DNA of 64,000 bases. Origin: Gracilaria gracilis. Its lineage: Eukaryota; Rhodophyta; Florideophyceae; Gracilariales; Gracilariaceae. The translations under genes and the position numbers were made by a program. Below the pieces are notes generated by a model. It saw nothing but the letters and a program-made list of their open reading frames with translations, was not told the origin of the DNA and did not search any database. The stretch is taken from the NCBI GenBank assembly GCA_030374805.1, contig JARGSG010000004.1, forward strand, positions 1,116,001 through 1,180,000, given 5' to 3'. Numbering within the stretch: position 1 is the first letter of the stretch; each line of letters starts with the position of its first letter. Below, in pieces: positions 1 through 10,949 of this stretch.

Positions 1-597
1 TGCCGTTAACCAATCTGGTACTACAACGCAACCAAATAGATGAAAAGGTCTTGGAGCCTTGTGGGGGACGATCAAGACGGGAAGGGGTCTATAGCGTAAT
101 GAGACCTCACTGGGTTATGCTGCGACGTGAACCTTCCTGCGCACTTTGCTGGCCTCACCTGACCCAATTGGTAATTTCTGTTTTAAATTTTGTTTCTACC
201 CATGTAAGGGTAGTTTAGGTTGAAATCGGTGGCCCATTGCAGTAGGTCATGGGCACAGTAGCTGACGTCATCCCAGCAGGGGATATCGGCTTCGGTGCAC
301 CTGGTATATAACACGGCGCACCTCGCTCTTCCCCTGAGGTATTGTAAAAGCTGGCACCAGTAGGGCAGTAGCTATACTTGTTAGTTTGCTCCTTAACAAT
401 TACCATTCAGGTTTTACCGCGCGTCGACGTCTTCTACCGTAAACCTACCCAATTTAGAATAGATGCCGCGCCGTTTGCCCGTGCGGGTTTCAGGTGGCCT
501 ACTACCACACTGCTTTTTGTGCCTTTCTTCTTCGGGTTAAGCCCTCCCGCGCCCCATACACCGGGCGGACCCCACATCTCATCGGTATTTGTACGAA
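1..597 (+). repeat. Dispersed repeat R1, copy 1 (possible LTR), 5' end cut by window edge
   Basis: This stretch is similar along its whole length to the reverse complement of about 41182-41790. Its last ~100 bases also match the reverse complement of 63901-64000. Shared landmarks in order are an AACCAA..TGGTAC block at the window start, CCTCA(C/G)TGGGTTA, CAA(T/C)TGGTAATTT, a GGTGCACCT(G/T)GTATAT TATA-like block near 297, GGTATTGTAAA near 338, TTTGCTCC near 386, and a common end at TTGTACGA near 596. A TGACGTCA site at 264-271 lies upstream of the TATA-like block, which is the arrangement of an LTR promoter. It may be a solo LTR; no reading frame here is convincing. Confidence 0.6.
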
Positions 598-1436
598 ACT
601 TCCAATTGAAATTCCGTCAAGCTTTTTTATCCTGTTAAACTCCCTCAACATTCCCAAATGTAATTCTCTTACCCACAATCTGTGCTTCTTCTTTGACAAT
701 GCGAGCTTTTAGGTCTATGCGGTTCACTCCCGCATATTTACTTCTGTTTTATATAAAGCCTCTGTTGCCCGTAAACGTAAAAACCTTGTAACGCGTCGAG
801 ATGTCTTTGACCGATAAGGGACTATGTCGTATATCACGACTGGCCACGGCTCGTGCGTTGATTCAGTAAATTTTGTTCATCGGAAATCGCAGGGTTCTAC
901 TGTGATTGCATGCGGTCTTCTTCCTAATGGCAGTGTTGGTTAGTATTTGGACTAAAAAGTGTGGCCATCAATTTGGTGGTAGTGGTGAATTGAGTCGGGT
1001 ATGCCCCGCTGTCAAGTATGGACGTACTGAGTGGTTCGCTGTTCGCTTCTGACATGATATGTTTTGAGGGTTTGTTGGAGATATGGCTGCGTTATGAGCA
1101 AACGATAGAGTATAGGCGTATGGGTTGAATTATGATGGGTACTGTGGGGGCTGAGCCTGCATTTATCGGGCTTGTGATTTGTACTGCTTGTTTTCCGGAT
1201 GGTTCGGATCACGAAACTCGCTCAGTATGGTTGCAAATTATACCTTGTAACTCGTGGTAGGAACAGAGCAAGTAGAATGGGATGCGTCGAACGAAACATG
1301 CTTGTCCAGAGCGTGGGTACTAGTTTCGTGATTGATACTGGCGAAAACTGGCTCCGTAATTCCCAGAGAATCGAGAAAAAGTCTGTGGACTTCAAACGTT
1401 CGTGATGTATGGCTGTAGAAGTGTGCGTAGGGACTT
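598..1436. other. No assignable feature
   Basis: I see no supported gene. Reading frames are short and show no family motif. Confidence 0.4.
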
Positions 1437-1999
1437 GTATATTCGTGGAAACCTCCGTATTATAGTGGGCTTTCAGCCAGGATGGATGCCAATATGAGGA
1501 TAAGAACCGAGGAGTTTTTAAGTTCTGCTATGATAAAGTCTACCGTTGTCTCTTCGTCGACCATATACGGATACTTTGCAGCTAACATGCTTTGCCTGAT
1601 TTTAAGATGTTCTGAAAGGAATTCTTCAATCTTTCCGTCTTCTAATTCGATGATCTCTGCTTCTGATTTGAGAAAATGCTGATCATCTTTGGTTTATTGG
1701 TTAATATGTTTGATGATGTCTTGAATAAGGTCAAATGGGGTGGAAAGTTTCTTCTGGAACTATTAGTAGCCCAGATTTTCGGTAGAAACACTGTTTAAGA
1801 CGCCCGATATTATTCGATTTTGATTGTTGTTATGCATCTTAAATTCTGCTTCTGTGAATGGTAGCTGCATTTGATGTGAAATGATCTTCTGCTTCCATGG
1901 ATCTTGCAAAAGTTGTTATGCACAGGTACCACATGGCATAGTTCGAGATTGGGAGCCATGTAGTTATCTAAAGAAGGCTGTTAGGATGTTAGTGTACTA
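1437..1999 (-). pseudogene. Ty1/copia-like gag remnant, interrupted by Gypsy-1
   Basis: Read on the minus strand from about 1877 to 1440, one frame with three internal stops gives a copia-type Gag (UBN2-like) pattern. A segment with GVLNSVSTENL is followed by a TKDDQHF block, then LEDGKIEEFLSEHLKIR, then DEETTVDFIIAELK. In copia Gag this order (a 'shall we count the outcomes' helix, a path/length helix and a DEE..DFI..L segment) is typical, and Gag would package the element RNA. The minus-strand upstream (N-terminal) part should lie to the right, where Gypsy-1 begins at 2001, so the copia copy was probably split by that insertion. No zinc knuckle, protease or RT was found downstream. The call rests on pattern recognition only. 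Confidence 0.4.
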
Positions 2000-2000
2000 C

Positions 2001-2306
2001 TGTAGTGGCAGGTACCCAGCCACAGCCACACACCCACCATTAGTCACAGACGCTTGCCTGTCACCCACGCAGTTCGACAGGCAAGCGCTATTACTTAGCA
2101 TCTGCCACCCAGAACTGAGAGTTTCTGTGTGGCACTTGAGATCGAGCACCGCTCGAAATTGGGTGACTCCCATTTGGGAGCTCTGCATCGGTGTACTTAA
2201 GCCACCGATTGTCCTCCTCTCCTCAAGAAACCCGAAGCATTGGACTCCACCTTTCACATCTCTCCCCTTGCGCTCAAAACCGAAGCGCACAGTGATCACT
2301 GCCGAT
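2001..2306 (+). repeat. Gypsy-1 5' LTR
   Basis: It matches 7091-7394 in the same orientation from TGTAGTGG onward. The exact 3' boundary is uncertain by about 8 bp: it is either at the CACTACA-like block or just before the proposed ACTAC duplication. Confidence 0.85.
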
Positions 2307-2342
2307 ACTCACGGTTGTATCGCATTACCGTTCGATCAAAAC

Positions 2343-3137
2343 ATGGCGTCCGCTTCGACGCTAAACAATTCTGGAGATGGAGATTATGTTCTCCAGCAAC
2401 CAACCTCTGTCTCATTTTCAATGATTCATCCAAAACTGATCAACAAAAGCCTCAAACCTATCAGCGTCTTTTTGAGTCGATACGATCAGTATGTTAAGGA
2501 GATCACTGCAAGGGCATTGTAGCTAGCCGTTGTCGACTCAACGACTTCAGAACCAGTACGGCCAGTTAATCTGAGCTACTGTGTTGACTCAGAATGGCTC
2601 GAGTCTTGTATCGAACTAGGATACATTCCCAGCGTTTCTAAATTGGAAGACCTAACAGATGAAAAACTCAGAACCTACTTGGAATCTGAAGGCGGAGAAG
2701 AAAAGGATACTATGATGGTTGGTGAAATCGACGCTGTCATTAAACGCGAACTCGCAATGGACATGACCGACACGTCTTCCTGATCTAGAATGAAGGGTTT
2801 GTTTACCTCTTACGTCTCCGTCCTCTGCCGCAACGATCTTTCGTGGGTCATGAAGGATCATCCTAAGGTGGCGTTGAGGCATATTCTGTACCCCATCAAA
2901 CCAAAGGCACTACCATTAAGCCTCGAAAGTGATTTGGAATTGGTTCACGCCGCGCTTCGAAATGATTTCAAAGGATTCATGAAGCACGAGATGTCTGTTG
3001 CCAAAGCGTTTCAAATCTTTGAAAACGAGCGGCTTTCGCGTAATCGCAGTTCAAAGCTCAACAGGGCAAACAATAGCGTCATCGAGAATTCTTCGGATTC
3101 AAGCACAATGCCAACGGAAACTGGTCTCCCAAAATAA
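2343..3137 (+). pseudogene. Gypsy-1 gag (degenerate)
   Basis: An ATG at 2343 opens a frame that reads through to about 3137 with two in-frame stops, TAG at 2520 and TGA near 2781. The segment after the start contains a YDQYVKEI block and an acidic, helical middle part. This is the expected position for the capsid precursor that packages element RNA. I see no clear CCHC zinc knuckle. The downstream part is rich in Asn, Ser and Arg. A short leader separates it from the 5' LTR. Confidence 0.6.
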
Positions 3138-3439
3138 TCAACGGCTAAGTCAAAGCGACCCCCACCATTCTACCCGCCTGAGCCCTGCAATGGCAAGGCT
3201 GAACGTCATTAGATCGATGATTGCACAAAATTCACTGAGGCTGAGAAGGAAGCCCTCAGAGCCGAACTCTCGTCTAAGAAGGCAGCCGATGGTCCTTCGG
3301 GGTCAACCAGAGTCCAGAAAACCAGGGCCAACCGAAACGACTCTGGTACTTTCGATCGTCTGCTGCCTTCAGAAGACAACAACAGCCCAAACTGCTTGAT
3401 TATTTTGTCTGATGGGATGACGTCCATCTAGGCCAGCGG

Positions 3440-3811
3440 CAGGTGCAATGATGGAAATTACGACAGATATATATCACCCAGACTCGCTGAATCAGCAGTC
3501 ATCCGGGGAATCGGAAAGGTATCGGCATTCTAAATAGTCCCACTTGCAGTTGCCGTGAAGAACGGAACTTCAGCCAACGCACAGGTCTTCAAATTCTCTC
3601 GAGTTTGGACCGTACCACGAACAATTCTGCATCTGGCTTCTGGTAACCTTGCGCTCATGGACATTTCGTTTTTGGTGGCCGACGATGACCTGGACTGCGA
3701 AAATGTACTAATTGGGAGGCCTGTGCTACAGAATTTGCGTGTGGACACCCACACTCTGTTGGGCAAGAACAGACTCGCTCTGAATGGCGCGGACTGTTCA
3801 GAAGTGAGCAA
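3440..3811 (+). pseudogene. Gypsy-1 aspartic protease region (degenerate)
   Basis: One frame from about 3460 to 3811 carries a retropepsin-like C-terminal half, including ISFLVADDDLDCENVLIGRP, the ILG(R)P-type flap-to-C-terminus signature of Ty3/gypsy proteases. The catalytic D-(S/T)-G triad that should lie upstream near 3430 is not recognisable. One in-frame stop occurs near 3531. The protease would cleave Gag-Pol. Confidence 0.55.
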
Positions 3812-4049
3812 AATTACATCTCAAGCCTCGCAAAGGCTATGTAATCAGTCTAATGATTGCCCGAATCAATCGTCCGTCCCTCTCCGCCGAAGCACAGCAG
3901 CCAAAAGCTGATCGCCCGCGAGTCGTGAGCGACACCGCACGTCAAGATTCGGACCCTTTCCCAGACCCGGCACTGCTCGATCCCGTCGACACCGATCAGC
4001 ACGGCGACATTCTCCAAGCAGTTGATGACATGATCCAGATCACAGTTTC

Positions 4050-5546
4050 TAATGGAATCCCAACCGCCGCATCCAATGCACATAAGAGCATTGTTCAAAA
4101 AAAATCTCGATATCTTCCACAAATTGCTCTCCTCCGGACCGCCCGCTAAAGTCGCACCATTGAAAATACGTTCAGCATCTGACGCTCGCTCAATACGTGT
4201 GCGTCTCTGCAAGTATTACCAGGACCAGCGACAGTTTCTTGACAAACTTGTCACAGAGCTTGTACGAGCGGGCATGGCCTATCCCAACCCGTCTTCTACA
4301 TGGGCTTTCGCACTTCTCGTTGTCCCGAAGCCAGGCCCATTCCTTTTTTGCTTTAATTTGGATCTTCGTCCCATCAACCAATTTACTGTGAGACCCCAGT
4401 ACCCAATGCCAAACATTAGCAGAAGATTTTGAAGCTAGCCAATTCCCGTTTCTTCGCACCTCTCGAACTCTCTCATGGTTATTGGCAATTCCCACTCGAC
4501 AAAGATTCCCAGGAAGTACAGTTTTTTGTCACAACTAATGGCGTTTTTCTACAACCGGGGTACTTCATAACACAACAAACGCCACCACAGACCTTCAATC
4601 AGTTCTAGCCGACGTGTTCCTTAAGGATCTTCTGAAACAGCTACTGTACTGGTTAGATGAAAATCTTTTGCATAATGCGACCATCCCAGGCCTTCTCGAT
4701 GGAATCAGGCTACTCTTCCGCATTTGCACACAGCACTGCATCAAACTACACCCAAAGAAGTGCATCCTCTTCGCCAAATCAATTCTTTGGAGCGACCGCA
4801 TTGTCTCCGCGGATTGAGTACGCTATGACCCACGCCAGCTTAATGGTCTCGTTAACATAGAACTCCCTACGACTTTCACATATTTATGGCAATTTGTTTG
4901 TGCAATGCAATGGGTGAAATCCGCCATTACATACTTCAATTGGCTCATGTCCACACTACATGAGTTCTTGGAACTTGTCTACTACGCCGCTGGAAAATGA
5001 AATAAGCGTGCCGTTGCTTCGGTTCAACTCGGAGCTCTAGACCTGGGTGGAAAGGAAACTGAAGCACTCCAGAAGTGCAAGCACGCTCTAGCCAACCTCA
5101 TGAAACTCGCCCAGAGAGACAAACAGCAGTGACTCTGGATTTCCAATGACGCGTCCAATACAAGTTGGTCAGGCATCGTAACTCAAGTCCCGCTAGAAGA
5201 CCTCTTGAAGCCGCATACGGACCAACGTCATACTCTCCTCTCTCTCTGCTCAGGAAGTTTCAATGCCACCCACCTAGGCTTTTCCAAGCTCGAGAAAGAA
5301 GGATTTGCGATCATGGCAACGGTAGAACGTATTCACTGGCTTGAAGCCACTGCGGCTGAATTTGATTTGTTCACGGACTACAACAATCTGGTGTTCTTGT
5401 TTGACCCGCTTTCACATGTGCCCGATCTGAGTCAATCTTCGACGCATAAGGTACTGCGTTGGGCCGTGAGTCTAAGCGCTTACTTGTACACTTACTTTCA
5501 CATTAGCGGTCTGGACAACGTCTGGGCAGAAAAGCTCACGCGTTAG
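4050..5546 (+). pseudogene. Gypsy-1 reverse transcriptase / RNase H (degenerate)
   Basis: RT motifs appear in order but across several frames: an NLDLRPIN block near 4360, YPMPN near 4402, a GYWQFPLD block near 4480, and the catalytic site at 4650-4661. There the usual (F/Y)xDD reads W-L-D-E, so the second catalytic aspartate is replaced by glutamate. The thumb and connection follow (QFVCAMQW near 4890). An RNase H region follows with a NDASN block near 5140, an LEKEGFAIMATVERIHWL block near 5290 and a DYNN-type motif near 5378. The last 114 codons (5205-5546) are open. With the frameshifts, stops and altered catalytic site the enzyme is dead. Confidence 0.85.
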
Positions 5547-5629
5547 TGCCTTCCAAGACTTCTTCGACGTCTCATCCAAATCCCAGTTCTCCCATCATCT
5601 AATTCTGAATCATTTTGTTGGCCTTTGCC

Positions 5630-6640
5630 CGATGAAGTCGCTCATAGTCAGCAGATGTCGGCAACCTCCCGCCCATCGGACGCCAAGCTCTTAGATGGGT
5701 TATGGAAAACCGTCAAAGGAGCTATTAGGATCCCGAACGCAGCCGAGGACCTCCAGCTACGACTGTGAGTAATCGCACACACTGGACCAAGAGATCATTA
5801 GGGCAGGGAAGCAACAGTGAAAGTTCTGAGCTGTCATTATGTCTAGGACACACTCGAAGCAGATGTTCACACATTTGTGAAAACCTGCATACACTGCATC
5901 TCCACTTCAGGTGGGACGAAAGTCCCGAGGCCTTTTGGACCAGCTGTTTATGGCGCGAGGGCCAACGATCTGCTACAGTTCGAATACATCGAAATCGGAC
6001 AAAAGAAGGCAAGCCCGGAGTACATTCTTATGCTCCGCGAAGATCACTCAGACTAAAAGTCGTTTTTTTGCCACTGCAGGAACATCGGCGGAGAACGCAG
6101 CACTGGCCATCATCAACTGGTGTGCCACCTTTAATGTCCCTCCCGGTCTCATTTCAGATGGTCCTACTCATTTCTGAAATGCCGCAGCTCGAATGCTTCC
6201 GAAAGCTCTGCGCGTGCCGCACCATTTTACTCTCCCCTACACTCTGTGGAGCAACGAAGCGGTTGAGAGACTTGGAAAAGAAGTTGTCCGCACCTTCCGC
6301 GCTCTGGTGCCATAATTCCAAATGGAATTCCCAGAGTGGCCCGATTTTGCTGCTGCTCGTACAAAGTGCACTAAACAACGTTCCCTCACCTCAGTGGCAC
6401 AGCATTGCTCTCATCACTGCCTTCCTTGGAATGAAACCGACACCCCCGATCGCTGCATTTCTGTGCACCATCACGGCGAAATCTATTGCTGTTCACGAAG
6501 GACAGCCTGAGCGCTCCGTCAAAATACACACCATACAAAGAGTGGTAGAAGAGTTGCATCCCATTGTGCAAAATGCTTTGCAGAACAATCGCAAGTCATC
6601 GCGAACCCGTACCTCGAAGAAAACTGCCGAATTTTGAGAA
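5630..6640 (+). pseudogene. Gypsy-1 integrase (degenerate)
   Basis: The zinc-binding half of an integrase is visible near 5870-5910 (CIHC), followed by PRPFGPAVYGA and an LLQFEYIEIG block that carries the region of the first catalytic Asp. SDGPTHF near 6158 is the second catalytic block. Later parts, including LLLVQSALNNVPSPQ near 6350, belong to the core and its C-terminal extension. At least one TAA and several frame changes interrupt it. The enzyme would insert the cDNA copy into the genome. Confidence 0.8.
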
Positions 6641-7082
6641 TGGCGACTTCGTCTTGGTCGCACGCGAAGAATTGTTTACTGGTAAATTGGCTTTGCGTTG
6701 TCGTAGACTGCGAAGAGTGGTACAAGCTCTGTCTGATTACGTGTAACAGGTAGAAGATCTGCGCAACGGTATACTTGAAGACATTCACGCATGCCGTCTG
6801 AGGTTACCATGACGCCTCTTGAGATCCACAAGCGGCCATGTCGCATATACTGTCATCTGAGACTGGTATTTTAGTTTGTCGCCTACTAAAACTAGTGGGA
6901 AAAGAAGGTCGCTTGTTCGTCGTAGTACGCTGGGAAGGACTTGGAAGAAAAAGACACTCTCGAACCGCTCGAGCAGGTCTAAAAAGATGTCCCTGTCATG
7001 CTTCAAAGGTTTCTTCGACGCAAAAACACTCCCAGTGAACTTCCAAACAAGTCCAAAGTTGAACTCAGTCTAGTCTTTGAAG
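6641..7082 (+). pseudogene. Gypsy-1 integrase C-terminus with chromodomain-like tail (degenerate)
   Basis: An LPNFENGDFVLVARE block near 6625-6665 matches the SH3-like GDFVLVAR segment at the end of Ty3/gypsy integrases. A second module follows (about 6830-7080) that includes a V.VRWEGL-type strand near 6925 and a KDTLEPLEQV block near 6950, which resembles the W-(D/E)-x-T-W-E-P core of a chromodomain. Such tails direct insertion to chromatin. The module is frame-shifted and contains stops. Confidence 0.65.
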
Positions 7083-7090
7083 AAGAGGAG

Positions 7091-7394
7091 TGTAGTGGCG
7101 GGTACCCAGCCACAGCCACACACCCACCATTAGTCACAAACGCTTGACTGTCACCCACGCGGTACGACAGGCAGGCGCCATCACTTAACACCTGCCACCC
7201 AGGACTGAGAGTCCATGGGTGGCACTGGAGATCGAGCAGGGCTTCAAATTGGGTGACTTCCAATTGGGAGCTGTGCATCGGTGTACTTAAGCCACCGATC
7301 GTTCTCTTCTCTTCAATAAACTCAGAGCATCGGACTCCCCTTTCAAATCCTTCCCCTTGCGCTCACAACCGAAGCGAACCACTACAAAGCGAGT
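7091..7394 (+). repeat. Gypsy-1 3' LTR
   Basis: This is a direct repeat of 2001-2306, preceded by the purine-rich GAAGAAGAGGAG at 7079-7090, which is a good polypurine tract for plus-strand priming. Confidence 0.9.
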
Positions 7395-7399
7395 ACTAC

Positions 7400-8950
7400 T
7401 GTGAGTGTGGGTAATGTTTGGAGGACTGTAAGTGTAGACGGCTATTTGGATGGCATTAATGTATATGGCTTGAATGAAAGGGTCTTGTCGTAGCTCACGC
7501 CCAAGGCGGCGCTCTCGTCTATTGCTTGGGTGATTCGTAGTGGTGCGGGGGATTTGCGTGTAAGGTGGGACGAGAGTCTTTTGGTTTGAGGTGGGGCCTA
7601 CAACCTATGAACAGAAAGCACTAACTATACTTTACTTTCTTGTTTCATCGCCGTTTTTTAGGTACAGAAATGGGCCAGTGTAATGCTATTTGACAGACAC
7701 CACAGGCCTCTCGAAGCAAAAGCTGTGAGCTGTTTTGATGGTGAATTCAATATATCTACGAGCCAGCAGTAGGTACGGACATCGATGGTTCCAGAAATAT
7801 GCTAGGAGATGAAAGACTAGGCTGCTACAGACTATCACTAAACTGATTGAATGAGCATAATACAGGTTCATTTGTTTCAACCATCATATAGCGCTGAAAT
7901 TTTGGCATGAACTGATGCGAAATACAAGAGACCCCACATCAAGATGGCATTCAAATTTTTGTATCCTGGATATTCGTCTGATCAATGTGCTAAACGGTGA
8001 CTAAAAATGACTTTCTGAGAAACTTACAACCTTGCACGAATGGAAAGTGTACAGAATCCGTCAAACGATAGAGAAGATCTAAGAATAATTTAAATCTGTA
8101 GCACATCTTACACTTTGATGGGTTCAAGGGAAAACAAATATGGCGGATCCATTGAAGAAAAGAAAGCTTTAATGGCAAAAGCTATTGAATCTGGTTGCGA
8201 CTACGGGAACTGTAGACCTTGGGATTGTTGAACAGTTCTGGCTATCAACGCTGCAGTGGTCCGTTAGAACGTAGAGCGAAGCGGAGATGGAGAAATAAAC
8301 ATGTTGAAGGAAACTAGGGGCTTAAACGTCGCTGAGGTCTTAGAGTCTCCGCGAAGGCAAGAAACAAAACTTTGGGCACCAGATAAGTTCCAAGTGGTCG
8401 CGGATGCCCCCAGCTCCCTTGTTGGAGAGTCTGGATTTTGTTTATGGTTTTATACTGTCGTGCTCCTCGCATGCGCGGCTGTGGTTCAGCGGAAGATCTA
8501 GGTCGAGATTAGATTCGAACAGAGAGCAATCATATTCATTGCTCTCTTTCTGTCCGCAGACGTATGGCACTAGTATTTCGAGAGACTAGTCAAAACCTTG
8601 AAGCCATTTTGATTAGAGAGACTTTTCACCACACACTAGCCCGTTTGGTCCACAAAATGACAGCGTACCGATCTTTCCTGTCCAACGAGATCACGGCCCA
8701 CTGTTGAATTCTCTACCAAGTAACAGAAAACCATCAAACCCCTCGCAAAAGGTAAAATTCTCGAGTGTTCTGCCTTACTCTAAGTAGATCTCAACGATCG
8801 TTCGCCCAAATTCTTCTCTGCTTCGTTTTCTAAACAGCGGAAACTGTCGGCTGTTCTCTGTGGCGCAGAAGATGATGGAAAAATCTGAACCGCCTGAGTA
8901 GTTCTTCTTTTACGAAACTCTCCCAAACACTATCACAACGCAGAAAACTC
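7400..8950. other. No assignable gene; one strong hairpin
   Basis: No supported coding region. A perfect 10-bp stem with a 7-nt loop lies at 8521-8547 (AGAGAGCAAT / ATTGCTCTCT). Just upstream, GTGGTTCAGCGG near 8479 and GATTCGAAC near 8510 look like tRNA A- and B-box fragments, but their spacing is too short for a tRNA. Confidence 0.4.
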
Positions 8951-8956
8951 AAATGG

Positions 8957-10945
8957 CAAAACGTCAAACAAACACTACAACGCGCATATGAACTCATAAC
9001 CAACAACCAACACTACTAGGCATCCCACACCAAGTCCCTTTCCACAACCACACTCTCACAATCATCTCCGCCTGCATCGTCTCTGGCACCATACAAATGA
9101 ATCATAGCTTCTACCGCTTGGTTGCGAGCAGTCCTTGATGCAGCAGCACGACGACGCTCCACTCGAGTAGTTCTAAGATGCTGAAACAAAGAGCCACGGC
9201 GGGGCGCAAGCTCAACAAGACGACGCAAGTTGGCAGCGTTTTCAAAGCAAAGGGAGCTATTTGATCTTGCTCTAAGTGCTGCCAACACCGTTTCCGCCGT
9301 AAGATGACGACCGTGATCCGTGGTTACCTTTACAGTACCTGACTCATCAATTTCACTTTCATTCACCAACGAACGCTGGTTCGTCAAAAAGCGTTCTACC
9401 AAGGCCATCATGGTAAGTTCATTGTCGCCTTTTCGTTTCTGCAAGAACAACGAGTCTTCAACTGCTGACACGCACGGATAGACCTTCTCATAGTTCCAAT
9501 TTCCAGTTCTGCGAAACCCACTGCGGATGTTGGCGTACACAAGCGATTCCGACAATGCCGTTGTGACAGCAATGGCCACGTCAAAAACATCCAGCACCGA
9601 CCTGTTCCGCGACAAACGGTGAACTTCTCGTTGTACGAAGGATTTATAAGTTCGAAAGACACTCACATCCAGTGGCTGGAGTATGTGGCTCGTTTGCGAT
9701 GGCAGTGCAACCACAATAATACGGTTGTCTTTCAGGAGCTGTAGCGTGCGATATTAGAGATGACCAGCGTAACCGTCGAGAAGAACCAGGAGATGCCTCC
9801 CGTTCTTTCGAAGCTCCTCAGTCTCCTTCACAAACTTTTGCGCCCAGTCGAAGAAAATTGCTCGATCCACACCTGGAATGTCTCTTTGGTAGAGATAGCA
9901 GGGCGGAAGAAAGTCGTGCAAAGTTTGAAGTGTACCGTTCAGAAAGCGATAATGCGCGCGTTTGCCCCAGAATACCACCACCGGCTTCCACGCCCTCCCA
10001 TCTGCCGACACGACTGGCATGACAATAACGCGGTCATTTGCACCTCTAACCTTCACGCATTTCTGAATGAGCACTGCGTTCTTGCTTCCTACACCCTTGC
10101 GAAGACTGCGGCCCAGAATCTTGTTCACTGACACCCCGGATTCATCCAAATTGAAGATACGCCGAGGATCAACAATGCATTAGCGGTCGATGAGGCTCTC
10201 AAGCAGAGCAAAGTGCCTTGCAATCTTTTCAGGGGTGATGTCGACGCGGTCATTCTCCACGATGCAGACTGGCATATACTGCAGCTTGTGTCTCATTATA
10301 AAGCGGTCAAGCCACCCCAATGAAGGACCATTGGTTTTGAATCCAATTCGGAGCTGTCGCTCCTCCGAAAGAGAGGAGACGTAGGTCTGAACAAGTTCAC
10401 ATATGCCGACTTTGGTTAATGGTGTGTTGTTCTCGCAAAAATATTCCACGGCCTGGACGATACTATTCTCTTCTTCTTGCGTGAGTGCAGTTGGGCGGCC
10501 GGCTTCTCGATAAGGAAGGATCACCTCAGTGTAGTGTGCTGGCTGTGCCTCCGGATACGTCATCACCCAGTCTCTGTAGGCTTTACGCAGACGCCATTCC
10601 GAAACGTTGTACTTCCCTTGGAGTTCGAGGAAACTACTCTTCTGTTCATACTTCTCGTATACAGAAAGTTGTAAATTTTTGTGGACTTCAGCAATCGTCC
10701 GTTCTTCAGACATTATTCAAGAAGTGTTGTTGGCGCCGTCGTTCTTGCTTGGGTGCGATGCAGATTGCAATGTACTTCCCCCGAATTGCGTCTTATGTAG
10801 TGGTTGAACGGGAGAGGAAGAGTTTCATGGTAGGACGTGTACTGGTTGCGATGCTGCTTTGGACCGCTTAATCCCAATGAAGGAGAAGACCATAGTCTTT
10901 TTGAGTGAATTTTGTGACAACACACTGTGTCGTTTGACGTTTTTG
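8957..10945 (-). mobile_element. Pogo-A: pogo/Tigger-like Tc1-mariner superfamily transposon
   Basis: A minus-strand transposase gene is bracketed by short inverted repeats. The left CAAAACGTCAAACAAACAC (8957-8975) and the reverse complement of the right copy (10927-10945) share AAAACGTCAAAC and a similar tail. True element ends may lie slightly outside, and I could not fix a TA duplication. The gene has only two nonsense mutations, so the copy is relatively young. Confidence 0.7.
9016..10713 (-). pseudogene. Pogo-A transposase, two in-frame stops
   Basis: A single frame of 566 codons runs from ATG at 10713 to the stop at 9016. It is broken only by TAA at 10180-10182 (codon 178) and TAA at 9754-9756 (codon 320). 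Residues ~1-60 look like a helix-turn-helix (LQGKYNVSEWRLRKAYRDW), with a second, CENP-B-like DNA-binding part at ~75-165 including LGWLDRFIMRHKL. The RNase-H-like DDE_1 core carries NLDESG (D190), LLDGYAGHL (D313) and QPLDV (D349), so a D-D-D catalytic triad is preserved. The C-terminal ~200 residues are Arg-rich. The family cuts and pastes its element at TA sites. Both stops fall in otherwise clean sequence, so this is a recently inactivated gene rather than an ancient relic. Confidence 0.85.
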
Positions 10946-10949
10946 TTGT

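Larger units (their letters stand above)
2001..7394 (+). mobile_element. Gypsy-1: complete, degenerate Ty3/gypsy (chromovirus-like) LTR retrotransposon
   Basis: Two direct ~300-bp LTRs (2001-2306 and 7091-7394) bracket a decayed gag-protease-RT-RNase H-integrase-chromodomain-like coding region in the standard Ty3/gypsy order. The 5' LTR starts TGTAGTGG, and near the 3' LTR end its inverse CCACTACA occurs (7379-7386). The pentamer ACTAC flanks both sides (1996-2000, 7395-7399) and is the likely target-site duplication. By eye the LTRs differ at roughly 37 of 290 positions (about 87% identity), so the insertion is old. Multiple stops and frameshifts interrupt every domain. The RT/RNase H and C-terminal segments resemble gypsy elements I associate with oomycetes. 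Confidence 0.9.

Noticed and set aside
1199-1405. Plus-strand frame with SFVIDTGENW resembling a retropepsin D-T-G
   Set aside because: There is no flap or ILG signature downstream, and the strand is opposite to the neighbouring copia gag remnant. Likely chance.
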